Origin: G965225705 sp965225705
GTDB lineage: Bacteria; Pseudomonadota; Alphaproteobacteria; Caulobacterales; Maricaulaceae
NCBI GenBank assembly: GCA_965225705.1
Contig: OZ245325.1
Span: 1,116,001-1,180,000, forward strand
Length of the DNA stretch: 64,000 nt
Direction: 5' to 3'
Made by a program: the position numbers and the translations under genes. Every line of letters begins with the position of its first letter. Positions within the stretch are counted from its first letter, which is position 1. The notes beneath the pieces were generated by a model. The model was not told the DNA's origin. It saw only the letters and a program-made list of their open reading frames with translations, and did no database searches. Shown here one piece after another: positions 17,763 through 26,723 of the stretch.

Positions 17763-18590
17763 TTAAGGTCCCTCTTTAATTGCCTGCCAGATTTTGATGG
17801 CCTGAATTGTTTCTCTGACATCATGAACCCGCAGACAGCTCGCACCCTCCTCAAGCGCCCATAAAGCCGCGGCCAGAGAACCTCCCAACCGGTCCTCTGC
17901 CATGCTGGCAGAACTGTCAATGGCCCCGATCATGGATTTACGGGAAGCCCCAATAAGAACAGGAGCAAGCTTCTTAAAACGCTTAAGATTCTTTAAAAGG
18001 GCGAGGTTATCCTCTGGCCGTTTTCCAAAACCAAGGCCCGGATCAATCATGACGTGTTCAACACCTGCTTTGTGTGCTTTTGTGACACGTTCCTGAAGAT
18101 ATGTATAAATTTCTTCAACAGGGTTTGCATAAAAAGGTTTTTTTTGCATGGTTTTGGGGGAACCCTGAGCATGCATCAGAATAACCGGAACTTTCAGTTG
18201 AGCTGCTATCTCTGGCGCGTCCGGGGTTGAGGTCAGGGCTGTGACATCATTCCAGATATTCACCCCATGCTCTATGGCGGCACGTGCTATAAAAGGACGC
18301 CGTGTGTCAATGGAGAGGGGGGCCGAGGTTTCAGCCCGTATAGCCTTTACAATGGGGAGGATACGGTTCAGTTCAACTTCTTCCTCAACAAAATCTGCAC
18401 CAGGGCGTGTGGATTCTCCTCCAATATCGACGATACAGGCACCCTGCTCAAACATATGAAGGGCATGCTTTACAGCAGTTTTGACAGTGGTATAGTGACC
18501 TCCGTCAGAAAAACTGTCCGGCGTCACATTCAGGATACCCATGACACAGGGGAAACAGTCCTTAAAAGCAGGGTGAAAAACAGAGCTCAT
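17763..18590 (-). CDS. folP: Dihydropteroate synthase
   Basis: Joins p-aminobenzoate to dihydropterin pyrophosphate in folate synthesis; the sulfonamide target. Seen: MGILNVTPDSFSDGG with the phosphate-binding Asn, DIGGESTRPGA, PLSIDTRRP, IWNDVTAL, DPGLGFGK and GASRKSMIG near the C-terminus. 275 residues is normal. It is divergent from the csaA-like gene (80 bases apart). The p-aminobenzoate branch enzyme PabB is encoded at 32.5-33.9 kb, not in the same operon. Confidence 0.96.
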   Translation of the reverse strand: MSSVFHPAFKDCFPCVMGILNVTPDSFSDGGHYTTVKTAVKHALHMFEQGACIVDIGGESTRPGADFVEEEVELNRILPIVKAIRAETSAPLSIDTRRPFIARAAIEHGVNIWNDVTALTSTPDAPEIAAQLKVPVILMHAQGSPKTMQKKPFYANPVEEIYTYLQERVTKAHKAGVEHVMIDPGLGFGKRPEDNLALLKNLKRFKKLAPVLIGASRKSMIGAIDSSASMAEDRLGGSLAAALWALEEGASCLRVHDVRETIQAIKIWQAIKEGP

Positions 18591-18670
18591 AGCGCGATAC
18601 TCCTGAACAGACAGGGTAAATATACTCTCTTTGACGTCTCCCCGGTTCTATACCACTGAAAAGAGGCAGG

Positions 18671-19006
18671 ATGAAACAGATTACGCCTGAAGATTTTGAA
18701 AAATTAACCCTCTGTGTTGGTACAGTGCTGGAGGCTCATGTCAATAAAGGGGCACGTAAACCTGCTTTTGTCTTAAAGGTAGATTTTGGCAGGGAAGGTA
18801 TTAAAACAAGCTCTGCCCAGCTTACAGAAAATTATACGCCAGAAGCACTTCTCGGCCGCCAGGTGGTCGGGTTACTTCACCTGCCTGAGAAACGTATTGC
18901 CGGTGTAAAATCAGAATTTCTTATTCTGGGGGCCTTAAGTACAGAAAAAGGTGTTGTTCTTTTAAGGCCTGATCAATCTGTTGAGAAAGGATCTGTTATC
19001 GGCTGA
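18671..19006 (+). CDS. csaA: CsaA-like tRNA-binding domain protein
   Basis: A 111-residue stand-alone tRNA-binding (OB) domain. It begins with TPEDFEKLTLCVGTVLEAHV and contains KPAFVLKVDFG, GIKTSSAQLTENY, GRQVVGLLHLPEKRIAGVKSE cut by a strand, and a C-terminal GVVLLRPDQ. This matches the CsaA family, described as secretion-related chaperones that bind tRNA-like folds. A role in translation quality control is as plausible as export. It has a GAGGCAGG site before the ATG. Confidence 0.9.
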   Translation: MKQITPEDFEKLTLCVGTVLEAHVNKGARKPAFVLKVDFGREGIKTSSAQLTENYTPEALLGRQVVGLLHLPEKRIAGVKSEFLILGALSTEKGVVLLRPDQSVEKGSVIG

Positions 19007-19152
19007 TGTTTATGTGAGGCTTTCATCATAACCTCCTGTATCATATATGTCGGGGCTGTTTGGGGTTTAAGAACGTCTCTTAAAAGAAGTTTGAGCCAAA
19101 CGCAAAGGGATAAGCCCCATGATTCTCATATATAACAGAAAGAATTTTTAAG

Positions 19153-20439
19153 ATGTTCACTTCCCCAAAAACACCCCCCTGGTTTGAGGAGGGATTAAAC
19201 CATCTCTGGTTGCCTTATGCCCAGATGAAGACAATGACAACACCTTCCCCCGTTGTGGGGGCGGAGGGGGTCAGGATAAGGCTTGCCAGTGGTCAGGAGC
19301 TCATTGATGGTGTGAGTTCCTGGTGGACCCAGGTGCATGGTGCACAACATCCCTTCATCCGTGATGCTATAGAGCGTCAGCTTCATACCCTGTCGCACAT
19401 GATGTTAGGCGGGCTTGTCCATGAACAGGCCTGTCGTCTTGCCGGCCGTCTTGCTGCGCTGACACCGGGCGATCTCAATCGCGTCTTTTTTTCTGAGTCT
19501 GGTTCTGTCTCTGTTGAAGCTGCCATGAAAATGGCTCTGCAATTCTGGCTTAATCAGGGCATAAAAGGCAAAACACGTTTTATCTCTTTCCGCGGCGCAT
19601 ATCATGGCGATACCTTTGCTGCGATGAGTGTTTGTGACCCGGAGGAAGGCATGCATACCCTGTTTTCCGGGGCCATGCCTAAACAAATTTTAGCAGATAT
19701 TCCCCATACATCAGAGGAAAAAAAAGTTTTTGAGGCGTGTGTTCAACAGCATGCTCATGAAACGGCGGCCCTTGTTCTCGAACCCCTTATCCAGGGGGCG
19801 GGGGGCATGCGTTTTCACACGGCGGAGACCCTGCGTTTTATTGCTGAGACCTGCCGTCGTTATGATGTTCTTTTGATTCTTGATGAGATTATGACGGGTT
19901 TTGGACGCACGGGGACTATGTTTGCCTGTGAACAGGCAGGCATTACCCCGGACATTATGACACTTTCCAAAGCACTGACAGGAGGTTTTGTGCCTCTGGC
20001 GGCAACTTTGGCACGGGAGTCTGTTTTTCAAACTTTCTGGGATGAGGCAGAAGAAAAAGCCTTCATGCACGGTCCAACCTATACGGGGCATGCTCTCGGG
20101 TGTGCGGCAGCGAATGCCTCTCTCGATCTTTTTGAGCGCGAAGATCGTCTTGAGGAGGTGAGGAATATAGAGGAGCATCTGCAAGCAGCGCTTGCGCCTG
20201 TGCAGCACCTGTCCTGTGTCAGGGATGTACGTGTTAAAGGGGCGGTGGGGGTGGTTGAACTGTCCCGGGGGCCAGGATGTGAGATATTACGCTCACGCTT
20301 TCTTGAAAAAGGTGTCTGGGTGCGTCCTTTAGGACAGGTTATTTACCTCATGCCCCCCTTTGTGATTTCAGAAGAGGATCTCTCAACACTTACGCAGGCT
20401 GTTGTGGACGTTGTCCGGGAGGTGGAGGGTGAAGTTTAG
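19153..20439 (+). CDS. bioA: Adenosylmethionine-8-amino-7-oxononanoate aminotransferase
   Basis: Class III PLP aminotransferase that makes 7,8-diaminopelargonate for biotin using S-adenosylmethionine as amino donor. Seen: LWLPYAQMK, DGVSSWWTQVHG (the Trp-rich substrate block typical of BioA), FFSESGSVSVEAAMKMA, FRGAYHGDTFAAMS, LDEIMTGFGRTG and the PLP-lysine LSKALTGG. 428 residues is normal. The other bio genes are not adjacent, so the biotin cluster is either dispersed or incomplete. Confidence 0.95.
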   Translation: MFTSPKTPPWFEEGLNHLWLPYAQMKTMTTPSPVVGAEGVRIRLASGQELIDGVSSWWTQVHGAQHPFIRDAIERQLHTLSHMMLGGLVHEQACRLAGRLAALTPGDLNRVFFSESGSVSVEAAMKMALQFWLNQGIKGKTRFISFRGAYHGDTFAAMSVCDPEEGMHTLFSGAMPKQILADIPHTSEEKKVFEACVQQHAHETAALVLEPLIQGAGGMRFHTAETLRFIAETCRRYDVLLILDEIMTGFGRTGTMFACEQAGITPDIMTLSKALTGGFVPLAATLARESVFQTFWDEAEEKAFMHGPTYTGHALGCAAANASLDLFEREDRLEEVRNIEEHLQAALAPVQHLSCVRDVRVKGAVGVVELSRGPGCEILRSRFLEKGVWVRPLGQVIYLMPPFVISEEDLSTLTQAVVDVVREVEGEV

Positions 20440-20699
20440 TCCTGGGAGCTTTTCTTAAGTTTTTCGGGAAGCTTTTCAGCCTGACCTGTGTTTGTGCGCC
20501 GACAGGATGGTTTCTTCCCTGCTTTAACATGCCTGTTCCTAAATTATTTCTTCTCTCTTTAAAAAGAAATCTTATCCTATGATAATATCTTGCTTAAGCA
20601 TAGAATTGGTTTTATAAGCACCCGTGATATTTCTGCTTTGTGGAAAGAAGAAATTCTTAATCCCGGAACATTTCATAGTTTTTAGGAGTTCTTAAGATC

Positions 20700-21122
20700 A
20701 TGACACTCGAGCGCACTTTCTCCATCATTAAACCCGATGCTACCGCCCGTAACCTGACAGGTCAGGTTAATGCTGTCATTGAAGAATCAGGCCTGCGGAT
20801 TATTGCTCAAAAACGTATACGCCTCAACAGAAATCAGGCTGAAGGCTTTTATGCTGTTCACAAAGAACGTCCTTTCTTTGATGATCTGGTAAGATTTATG
20901 ATGTCAGGACCCGTTGTGGTTCAGGTTCTTGAAGGTGATAATGCTATTGCTCATTATCGCCATGTCATGGGGACAACGGATCCACAACAGGCTGAACCAG
21001 ATACAATTCGTGCACGTTTTGCAGAATCTATTGAGGCGAACTCTGTCCATGGCTCAGATTCACCTGAAACTGCTGTTCAGGAAATTAACTTCTTTTTCTC
21101 TCCTGAAGAAATTGTAGGCTAA
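20700..21122 (+). CDS. ndk: Nucleoside diphosphate kinase
   Basis: Equilibrates nucleoside tri- and diphosphates through a phospho-histidine. Seen: ERTFSIIKPDA, the Kpn-loop region, VMGTTDPQQAEPDTIRARFA and NSVHGSDSPETA with the catalytic His. 140 residues is the standard length. TAGGAGT lies just before the ATG. Transcribed alone between bioA and the convergent lexA. Confidence 0.97.
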   Translation: MTLERTFSIIKPDATARNLTGQVNAVIEESGLRIIAQKRIRLNRNQAEGFYAVHKERPFFDDLVRFMMSGPVVVQVLEGDNAIAHYRHVMGTTDPQQAEPDTIRARFAESIEANSVHGSDSPETAVQEINFFFSPEEIVG

Positions 21123-21316
21123 TACGCTTTCTTATGTGAAGGTATAAGGACCAAAGAGAGTTTTATGTTTTAAACCGGCCCTGAAACGGCGCGATATCAT
21201 ATTCTCGTCTGTGTCTTTTGTGACAGGTCTGACGGTGTTGGTTCAGGTTTTCCTTTGCAGAAAACTTATAAAAGCCTGCTCCAGCACCTGCCTCATCCTG
21301 AGATGTATGTCATACT

Positions 21317-22030
21317 CTATCTGTAACGCCGTATCAGACCAACAAGCTTACCCTGAACCTCCACCTGATGAGTACCAAAAATGCGCGTTTCATATTGGGG
21401 GTTTGCTGCTTCGAGGGCGATAGATTCTCCTTTTTTACGAAGGCGTTTGAGGGTAGCTTCTTCACGCTCAATAAGGGCAACAATAATATCGCCGGAACGT
21501 GCTGTCTGAGCTTTTTGAATAATAACTGTATCTCCATCAAGAATACCAGCTTCAATCATGGAATCTCCCTGAACTTCAAGGGCAAAATGTTCTCCGCGTC
21601 CTAAAAGTTCAACCGGCACAGACAAACGATCTATTTCATCCTGAATAGCCGTTATAGGTGTTCCCGCAGCAATAGATCCCAAAACAGGAAGTTCTACACT
21701 TTCCTCGACCACACTTTTCTGACGTGAAAAGAAGGGGTCTTTCTCCCCCTTAACCAGTTTGGGTGTAAAGGATTTTTGAAACCTGTCTTCATTTTTATGA
21801 TCCTGTTCAGTGCTTTTTAAAGGGGAACGTAAAACCTCCACAGCACGGGCACGATGAGGAAGACGGCGTAAAAACCCACGCTCTTCAAGGGCTTTTACAA
21901 GGCGGTGAACACCTGATTTAGAGGCCAGGCCTAAAGCTTTTTTCATCTCCTCAAAAGACGGAGAAACACCTGTTTCCTCAAGACGTTGCTCTATAAACTG
22001 TAAAAGTTTATTTTGTTGAGCGGTTAACAT
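21317..22030 (-). CDS. lexA: SOS repressor LexA
   Basis: Autocleaving repressor of the SOS response. The N-terminal winged helix (residues 1-70) includes SPSFEEMKKALGLASKSGVH; the cleavage site is Ala122-Gly123 in GSIAAGTPI; the catalytic Ser157 is in VQGDSMIEAG and Lys195 in EATLKRL. The linker between domains is longish and acidic/polar. A perfect GTTC-N7-GTTC operator lies 34 bases upstream of the start, so autoregulation is expected. Confidence 0.96.
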   Translation of the reverse strand: MLTAQQNKLLQFIEQRLEETGVSPSFEEMKKALGLASKSGVHRLVKALEERGFLRRLPHRARAVEVLRSPLKSTEQDHKNEDRFQKSFTPKLVKGEKDPFFSRQKSVVEESVELPVLGSIAAGTPITAIQDEIDRLSVPVELLGRGEHFALEVQGDSMIEAGILDGDTVIIQKAQTARSGDIIVALIEREEATLKRLRKKGESIALEAANPQYETRIFGTHQVEVQGKLVGLIRRYR

Positions 22031-22063
22031 ATATCTGGCTCCTGAAAAATACCTATCCTTTTT

Positions 22064-22078
22064 GTTCTATATGTGTTC
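22064..22078. promoter_or_regulatory. LexA operator (alphaproteobacterial SOS box)
   Basis: GTTCTATATGTGTTC, an exact match to the direct-repeat consensus GTTC-N7-GTTC known for alphaproteobacterial LexA. It lies just upstream of lexA, as expected for autorepression, and would also be close enough to influence the divergent RidA-family gene at 22222. Confidence 0.9.
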
Positions 22079-22221
22079 CTGTTTTGTGTCAACCTTTTTT
22101 AAAAAACTTTGTTTTGTTTTCCAATAAAAGAAAAAAGAGATATAAAGTTTTCCGGAGGTCTTAAATAGGGAAGATACTTTCTTTTTATGAGGCTCTGTAT
22201 TTATCAAAAAAGGTATATTGT

Positions 22222-22680
22222 ATGACAGATTATGAACATCGTCTTCAGGCCCATGGTCTTGAGCTCCCTGCAGCAGCGGCCCCTGTGGCTCTTTATGTTC
22301 CTTTTTATATAACAGGATCACAGCTTTATGTCTCTGGTCAGCTTTGTCAGGGGCCGGAAGGTCTTGTAAAAGGGCGTCTTGGAGAAACACTCAGCATTGA
22401 GGAGGGGCAAAAGGCTGCCCGTTTGTGTGCCCTTCATCTTCTGGCTCAAATTAAGGCTGCCTGCGGTCTGGAACGTCTTCAGCGTGTGGTTAAACTTGGA
22501 GGATTTATTAACGTCCATCCTGATTTTACGGATATTCCCCTTGTCATGAATGGTTGTTCTCAGGTCATGATCGATGTGTTTGGGGAGGCTGGTCGCCATG
22601 CACGATCTGCTGTGGGCTGTTCGGGCCTGCCTCTTGGGGCGGCTGTGGAAGTAGATGGTATTTTTGAGATCACACCATAA
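22222..22680 (+). CDS. RidA/YjgF-family protein
   Basis: A 152-residue member of the Rid family, which includes deaminases that clear reactive enamine/imine products of PLP enzymes. Seen: ITGSQLYVSGQLCQGPEG, VVKLGGFINVHPDF, and GRHARSAVGCSGLPLGAAVE, where the Arg of ARSAVG is the substrate-binding residue in active members. The length and the ARSAVG form place it in the longer subgroup rather than archetypal RidA. It is divergent from lexA. Substrate unknown. Confidence 0.9.
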   Translation: MTDYEHRLQAHGLELPAAAAPVALYVPFYITGSQLYVSGQLCQGPEGLVKGRLGETLSIEEGQKAARLCALHLLAQIKAACGLERLQRVVKLGGFINVHPDFTDIPLVMNGCSQVMIDVFGEAGRHARSAVGCSGLPLGAAVEVDGIFEITP

Positions 22681-23114
22681 GTTCGGGCCTGGAATCTCAG
22701 GGCTGGTGAGGGCTTTTGTTTCTGATATTTTGTAAAAAAACAGACCTGTAAAGAGGCTCACCCGGTTTTATAGAGATTGAAGTCATTTTAGGTACACAGA
22801 TAAGCCATTTGGCTTGATCTTGGCCTTTGGGACCGTCTTGCCAGGACATTCAAAAAAAGTTCTTTTAACATATGCCCCTCATGGTTTATAAATTTTTTAT
22901 ACGGAATACAGCCGATAGATTTTTTTTGCTTGTTTTTAGGAAATGATATCGTTAAAGGAGGCTGGCTCTTTGGATATTTAAGGGAACTACTTCCTTAAAG
23001 AACAGAGGGAACAGAGATCCGGATGATTTCAGGAAAAAGCTGTTTTTAAATGTTTAACTTCCATTTCAAAGTCTCGCAAAGGGCCTGAAATGTCTATAAG
23101 GGTTAACAGCGGAG
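22681..23114 (+). promoter_or_regulatory. Long leader upstream of the polyamine operon; candidate cis-regulatory RNA
   Basis: 434 bases with no gene ahead of an ornithine-decarboxylase-type gene. It includes a 9-bp hairpin at 22977-22999 (TTTAAGGGA paired with TTCCTTAAA, one G-T pair, 5-base loop). Alphaproteobacterial ornithine decarboxylase genes are known to carry a conserved leader, the Rfam 'speF' motif. Position and length fit, but I could not confirm its consensus by eye. Confidence 0.4.
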
Positions 23115-24308
23115 ATGAGCACGACGTTGAAAACCATTGCCTCTGTGAGAGGAAAACTACCAGAGCGATCACAATTTGTTTTTCGTCCTCAAACACTGGC
23201 AAAAGCTGTTGCCTGTTTTCAGGACCATTTCAACAGCACGCATCTTTATGCTGTCAAGACCAATCCGGACCCCTGTATTCTGATTTTTCTTTATAAGCAG
23301 GGCATACACTCTTTTGATGTTGCATCTTTAGAGGAGATTGAGCTTGTTCATGGCCTGTTTGAGGATGCCATGCTTTATTTTATGCATCCTGTGAAATCAC
23401 GCCATGCTCTTCGTGAAGCATACTATACTTATGGCGTGCGCCATTTTTCTCTTGATAGCGAAGCTGAGCTCAACAAAATTTTAGAAGAAACACACCATGC
23501 CAGAGATTTAAACCTTCATATACGTCTCTCTATGCCCAACAGTTTCGCAGAACTGACTCTGGCAGAAAAATTTGGTATTAATCTTCAGGATGCACCTCAG
23601 CTTATCAAAAAAACAGCAGAGAAAGCAGAAAAATTTGGCCTCTGTTTTCATGTTGGTTCACAGTGCATGCATCCGGATGCTTATCGTATTGCGATGCGTA
23701 TGGCACGAGAGGTTATCGGGCAAACAAAGATAACACCCCACTATTTTAACGTTGGGGGAGGTTTCCCGTCTATTTATCCGGGCATGATACCTCCGGATAT
23801 ATGTGAGTATTTTGACGCCATACATGAGGAGTTTAAAGACATACCTGGCCATGAGGGTATGCAGCTTCTGTCAGAGCCCGGGCGGGCCTTGGTGGCAGAA
23901 TCTGTTTCTCTCATCGTCAAAATCCTTCTCCGTAAAGACAACCATCTCTATATTAATGATGGGACGTATGGCAGCCTGTTTGATGCCGGAACACCCGGGT
24001 TTATCTTTCCTATGAAACTTATTCGTGATGAGGAAGTTTATTCTACTGACCTGATGCCGTTCAGTTTGTATGGGCCAACCTGTGATTCTCTGGATTACAT
24101 GAAAGGTCCTTTTTACCTTCCAGGTGATGCAGAAGAAGGAGAGTTGATCGAAATTGGTCAGATGGGTGCCTATGGGCGTGTCATGGCCACAGGGTTTAAT
24201 GGTTTTCAATGTGAGGACAAGATGATTTCTGTGCGCGATGAACCTTTGATGACCATGTATGGTCAAACGCACTCAGCACATGAGAAACTGGAAATCATTG
24301 GTGCCTGA
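23115..24308 (+). CDS. Ornithine/lysine-type PLP decarboxylase (fold III)
   Basis: A 397-residue alanine-racemase-fold decarboxylase, expected to make putrescine (or cadaverine) from ornithine (or lysine). Seen: the PLP-lysine YAVKTNP (Lys48), HVGSQ near 180, GGGFPS near 215, SEPGRALVAES near 255 and the catalytic Cys323 in GPTCDSLDY. This is the eukaryote-like type common in alphaproteobacteria. The ATG at 23115 directly follows GGAG, so initiation may be unusual. First gene of an operon with the deoxyhypusine-synthase-like gene (19-base gap) and a ureohydrolase. Confidence 0.92.
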   Translation: MSTTLKTIASVRGKLPERSQFVFRPQTLAKAVACFQDHFNSTHLYAVKTNPDPCILIFLYKQGIHSFDVASLEEIELVHGLFEDAMLYFMHPVKSRHALREAYYTYGVRHFSLDSEAELNKILEETHHARDLNLHIRLSMPNSFAELTLAEKFGINLQDAPQLIKKTAEKAEKFGLCFHVGSQCMHPDAYRIAMRMAREVIGQTKITPHYFNVGGGFPSIYPGMIPPDICEYFDAIHEEFKDIPGHEGMQLLSEPGRALVAESVSLIVKILLRKDNHLYINDGTYGSLFDAGTPGFIFPMKLIRDEEVYSTDLMPFSLYGPTCDSLDYMKGPFYLPGDAEEGELIEIGQMGAYGRVMATGFNGFQCEDKMISVRDEPLMTMYGQTHSAHEKLEIIGA

Positions 24309-24327
24309 AAAGAGGAAGGTATTTGTT

Positions 24328-25374
24328 ATGAAGCAGGAAAATGACAACACGCTGAGATCAGACCTCCTTAAAAGACAGGTGGAACATATTGATATAACGT
24401 CTTTTGATGCGCGCCCCATTCTTGAGGGTATGGAGGCTATGTCTTTTACGGCGAGGGATTTGGGGCGTGCTGATAAAATTTTCAACCGTATGCTGGGTGA
24501 TGAGACATGTTCTGTTATTCTCACCCTTGCGGGCTCCACATCTGCGGCGGGGTGTATGAAACTTTATGCGGATATGATCAAATACTCCATGGTGGATGCC
24601 GTTGTGGCGACGGGGGCCTCTATCGTTGATATGGATTTCTTTGAAGCCCTTGGGTTTAAGCATTATCATGGCAGTCCCCATAGTGATGATCAGCAGCTAA
24701 GGTCTCTCTCTATTGACCGTATTTACGACACCTATATTGATGAAACAGATTTGCAGGCTTGTGATCATATTGTGTATGAGCTTGCAAACAGGCTTGACCC
24801 CCGGCCTTACAGCTCACGCGAGTTTATTTATGAAATGGGAAAATATTTAGCCAAAGGTCATGCAAAAAAATCAGAATCTCTGGTGCAGCTGGCATATGAG
24901 CATCATGTCCCGGTTTTTTGTCCGGCTTTTACTGATTCTTCAGCGGGTTTTGGTTTGGTTAAACATCAGGTTGATAATCCTGATCAGCACTTAACTCTTG
25001 ATTCTATACGTGATTTTCGGGAACTGACAGATATAAAAATCAAAGCCGGAACGACAGGTTTGCTGATGATTGGGGGAGGGGTTCCTAAGAATTTTGTTCA
25101 GGATACTGTGGTTTGTGCTGAGATTTTAGGCAAAACGGTGGATATGCATAAATATGCCCTGCAAATCACAGTGGCTGATGTTCGCGATGGTGCCTGTTCC
25201 AGCTCGACCCTGAAGGAGGCCTGTTCCTGGGGCAAAGTCGATACGGCTTATGAACAAATGATCTATGCTGAGGCCAGCTCTGTTTTGCCCTTACTGGTGA
25301 GCAGTGCCTATCATCATGGTGTGTGGAAGACAAGGAGATCACGCCATTACACTAAACTTTTCCAGAAGGGATAA
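24328..25374 (+). CDS. Deoxyhypusine-synthase-like enzyme (probable homospermidine or related polyamine synthase)
   Basis: A 348-residue homologue of eukaryotic/archaeal deoxyhypusine synthase. Seen: TLAGSTSAAGCMK, VVATGASIVDMDF, HGSPHSDD and ACSWGKV, whose Lys303 aligns with the lysine that forms the covalent aminobutyl intermediate. Bacteria lack the eIF5A substrate, and bacterial members are thought to act in polyamine synthesis. Being between a decarboxylase and an agmatinase-type gene supports this. Start ATG 24328 follows GAGGAAGG; an earlier ATG inside the previous gene is rejected. Whether it makes homospermidine or spermidine is not readable. Confidence 0.88.
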   Translation: MKQENDNTLRSDLLKRQVEHIDITSFDARPILEGMEAMSFTARDLGRADKIFNRMLGDETCSVILTLAGSTSAAGCMKLYADMIKYSMVDAVVATGASIVDMDFFEALGFKHYHGSPHSDDQQLRSLSIDRIYDTYIDETDLQACDHIVYELANRLDPRPYSSREFIYEMGKYLAKGHAKKSESLVQLAYEHHVPVFCPAFTDSSAGFGLVKHQVDNPDQHLTLDSIRDFRELTDIKIKAGTTGLLMIGGGVPKNFVQDTVVCAEILGKTVDMHKYALQITVADVRDGACSSSTLKEACSWGKVDTAYEQMIYAEASSVLPLLVSSAYHHGVWKTRRSRHYTKLFQKG

Positions 25375-25476
25375 GGATTTTCGGAGAGTATATTATCTCT
25401 TTTGTCTGACTTATATGGTTTTTTAGGCTTTAGGTCCGGAGAAGAAAGATGTCCAGATTCCCTGTTGAGGTTTGTT

Positions 25477-26382
25477 ATGAAATATATGAGACCGGAGGAG
25501 GGCTTTCTTGGCCTTCCGGAACAGGATGCTGTCTCTTACCGGGATGCAAAAACTGTTATCATTCCTTTTGGACTTGAGGCTTCTGTGAGTTATGGCAGGG
25601 GAACAGCAAAGGGGCCCCGGGCTATCCTGAAAGCCAGCCATGAAGTGGAATTATTTGATGAAGGCCTGTGGTGTGAGCCCTATCGCAAAATTGCTCCTGT
25701 TACTCTGAAAGAGTCAGACATTCCTCAAAATATTAAGTCCGCACTTGCCCGGTTAGAAAACTCTGTGCAGAGGGTGTTAGAGGATGGAAAATTTCCACTT
25801 GTTCTGGGGGGGGAGCATGCACTGACCGCTGGGGCCATTCGTCCTTTTGCAAGACATTATCAGGATCTTGTTATCCTGCATTTTGATGCTCATGCAGATT
25901 TGCGTGACGGGTATCAGGGGGAGCATTATAGTCATGCCAGTGCCCTGCGGCGCTGTCTTGATGATGATGCAGTGGCACAGCATGGGCAGCATATTGAGCT
26001 TATCTCCTGCGGTATCCGCAACATCTCTTCTGAAGAAATTCCTTTTCTGGAGGCCAACCGTGATCGTATTCACATGTATTTCGCCCGGGATAAAAAAAAC
26101 TGGTCTGTCAATGAGATTGTTTCTCATATCAGGGGGCGCCCGGTCTATCTGACATTTGATCTTGACGGGTTTGACAGCAGCCTTATGCCCGCAACAGGCA
26201 CGCCGGAGCCGGGCGGTCTTTTTTGGGATGAAGCTATAGAGATTATTGAGGAAGCTGCAAAACGGGGGAAAATTGTAGGGGCTGATATTAATGAACTTGC
26301 ACCTGTTGAGGGCTGGCATGCCTGTGATTTTCTGGCAGCAAAACTGGCCTATAAAATCCTGACTTCTGCGTTTTATACTTAA
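25477..26382 (+). CDS. speB: Agmatinase-family ureohydrolase
   Basis: Dinuclear-manganese ureohydrolase, most likely agmatinase (agmatine to putrescine and urea) or a relative acting on a guanidino-polyamine. Metal-binding motifs: GGEHALT, HFDAHADLRDGY and TFDLDGFDSSLMPATGTPEPGG. 301 residues from ATG 25477 (GAGG before it); an upstream in-frame TTG at 25402 would extend it by 25 residues. It closes the polyamine operon. No arginine decarboxylase is visible nearby, so the source of agmatine is unclear. Confidence 0.88.
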   Translation: MKYMRPEEGFLGLPEQDAVSYRDAKTVIIPFGLEASVSYGRGTAKGPRAILKASHEVELFDEGLWCEPYRKIAPVTLKESDIPQNIKSALARLENSVQRVLEDGKFPLVLGGEHALTAGAIRPFARHYQDLVILHFDAHADLRDGYQGEHYSHASALRRCLDDDAVAQHGQHIELISCGIRNISSEEIPFLEANRDRIHMYFARDKKNWSVNEIVSHIRGRPVYLTFDLDGFDSSLMPATGTPEPGGLFWDEAIEIIEEAAKRGKIVGADINELAPVEGWHACDFLAAKLAYKILTSAFYT

Positions 26383-26723
26383 AAACTATAAGATAAAGGA
26401 GGGAGGTAAGGTATTTAACTCTACGAAGAATTTTGCATAAAAAATTTTTTTAATGTTTTGATTTTATTTCTGTTTTAATGTCTAACTTAATATTGTTTTT
26501 CTTATAGATACCTCATGTCTGCTTCTTTTTTGAAGAGTGTTTTTTATTTGCATCAAAATAAATCTTTTGCAAAGAAAATATGGAAGGCTAATAGTTTTTA
26601 TTTGTAAAAAATAATATCAACCTGAACGTGTAAGATCTTTTTTCTCTTGAATCTTATCTGGTTTTTTAGGTAAAATTACCATTAAGATTGTAATGTCTTT
26701 TTTAGTTATCTCAGAGAACAAAA
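26383..26723. other. AT-rich intergenic region between speB and the peptide transporter
   Basis: About 340 bases, strongly AT-rich, with no supportable gene, no clear terminator and only weak inverted repeats. The promoter of the downstream transporter should be here. Confidence 0.5.

Noticed and set aside
22995..23015. Possible SOS box with two GAAC half-sites near the polyamine leader
   Set aside because: The spacing is 5 bases, not 7, and no damage-response gene follows.
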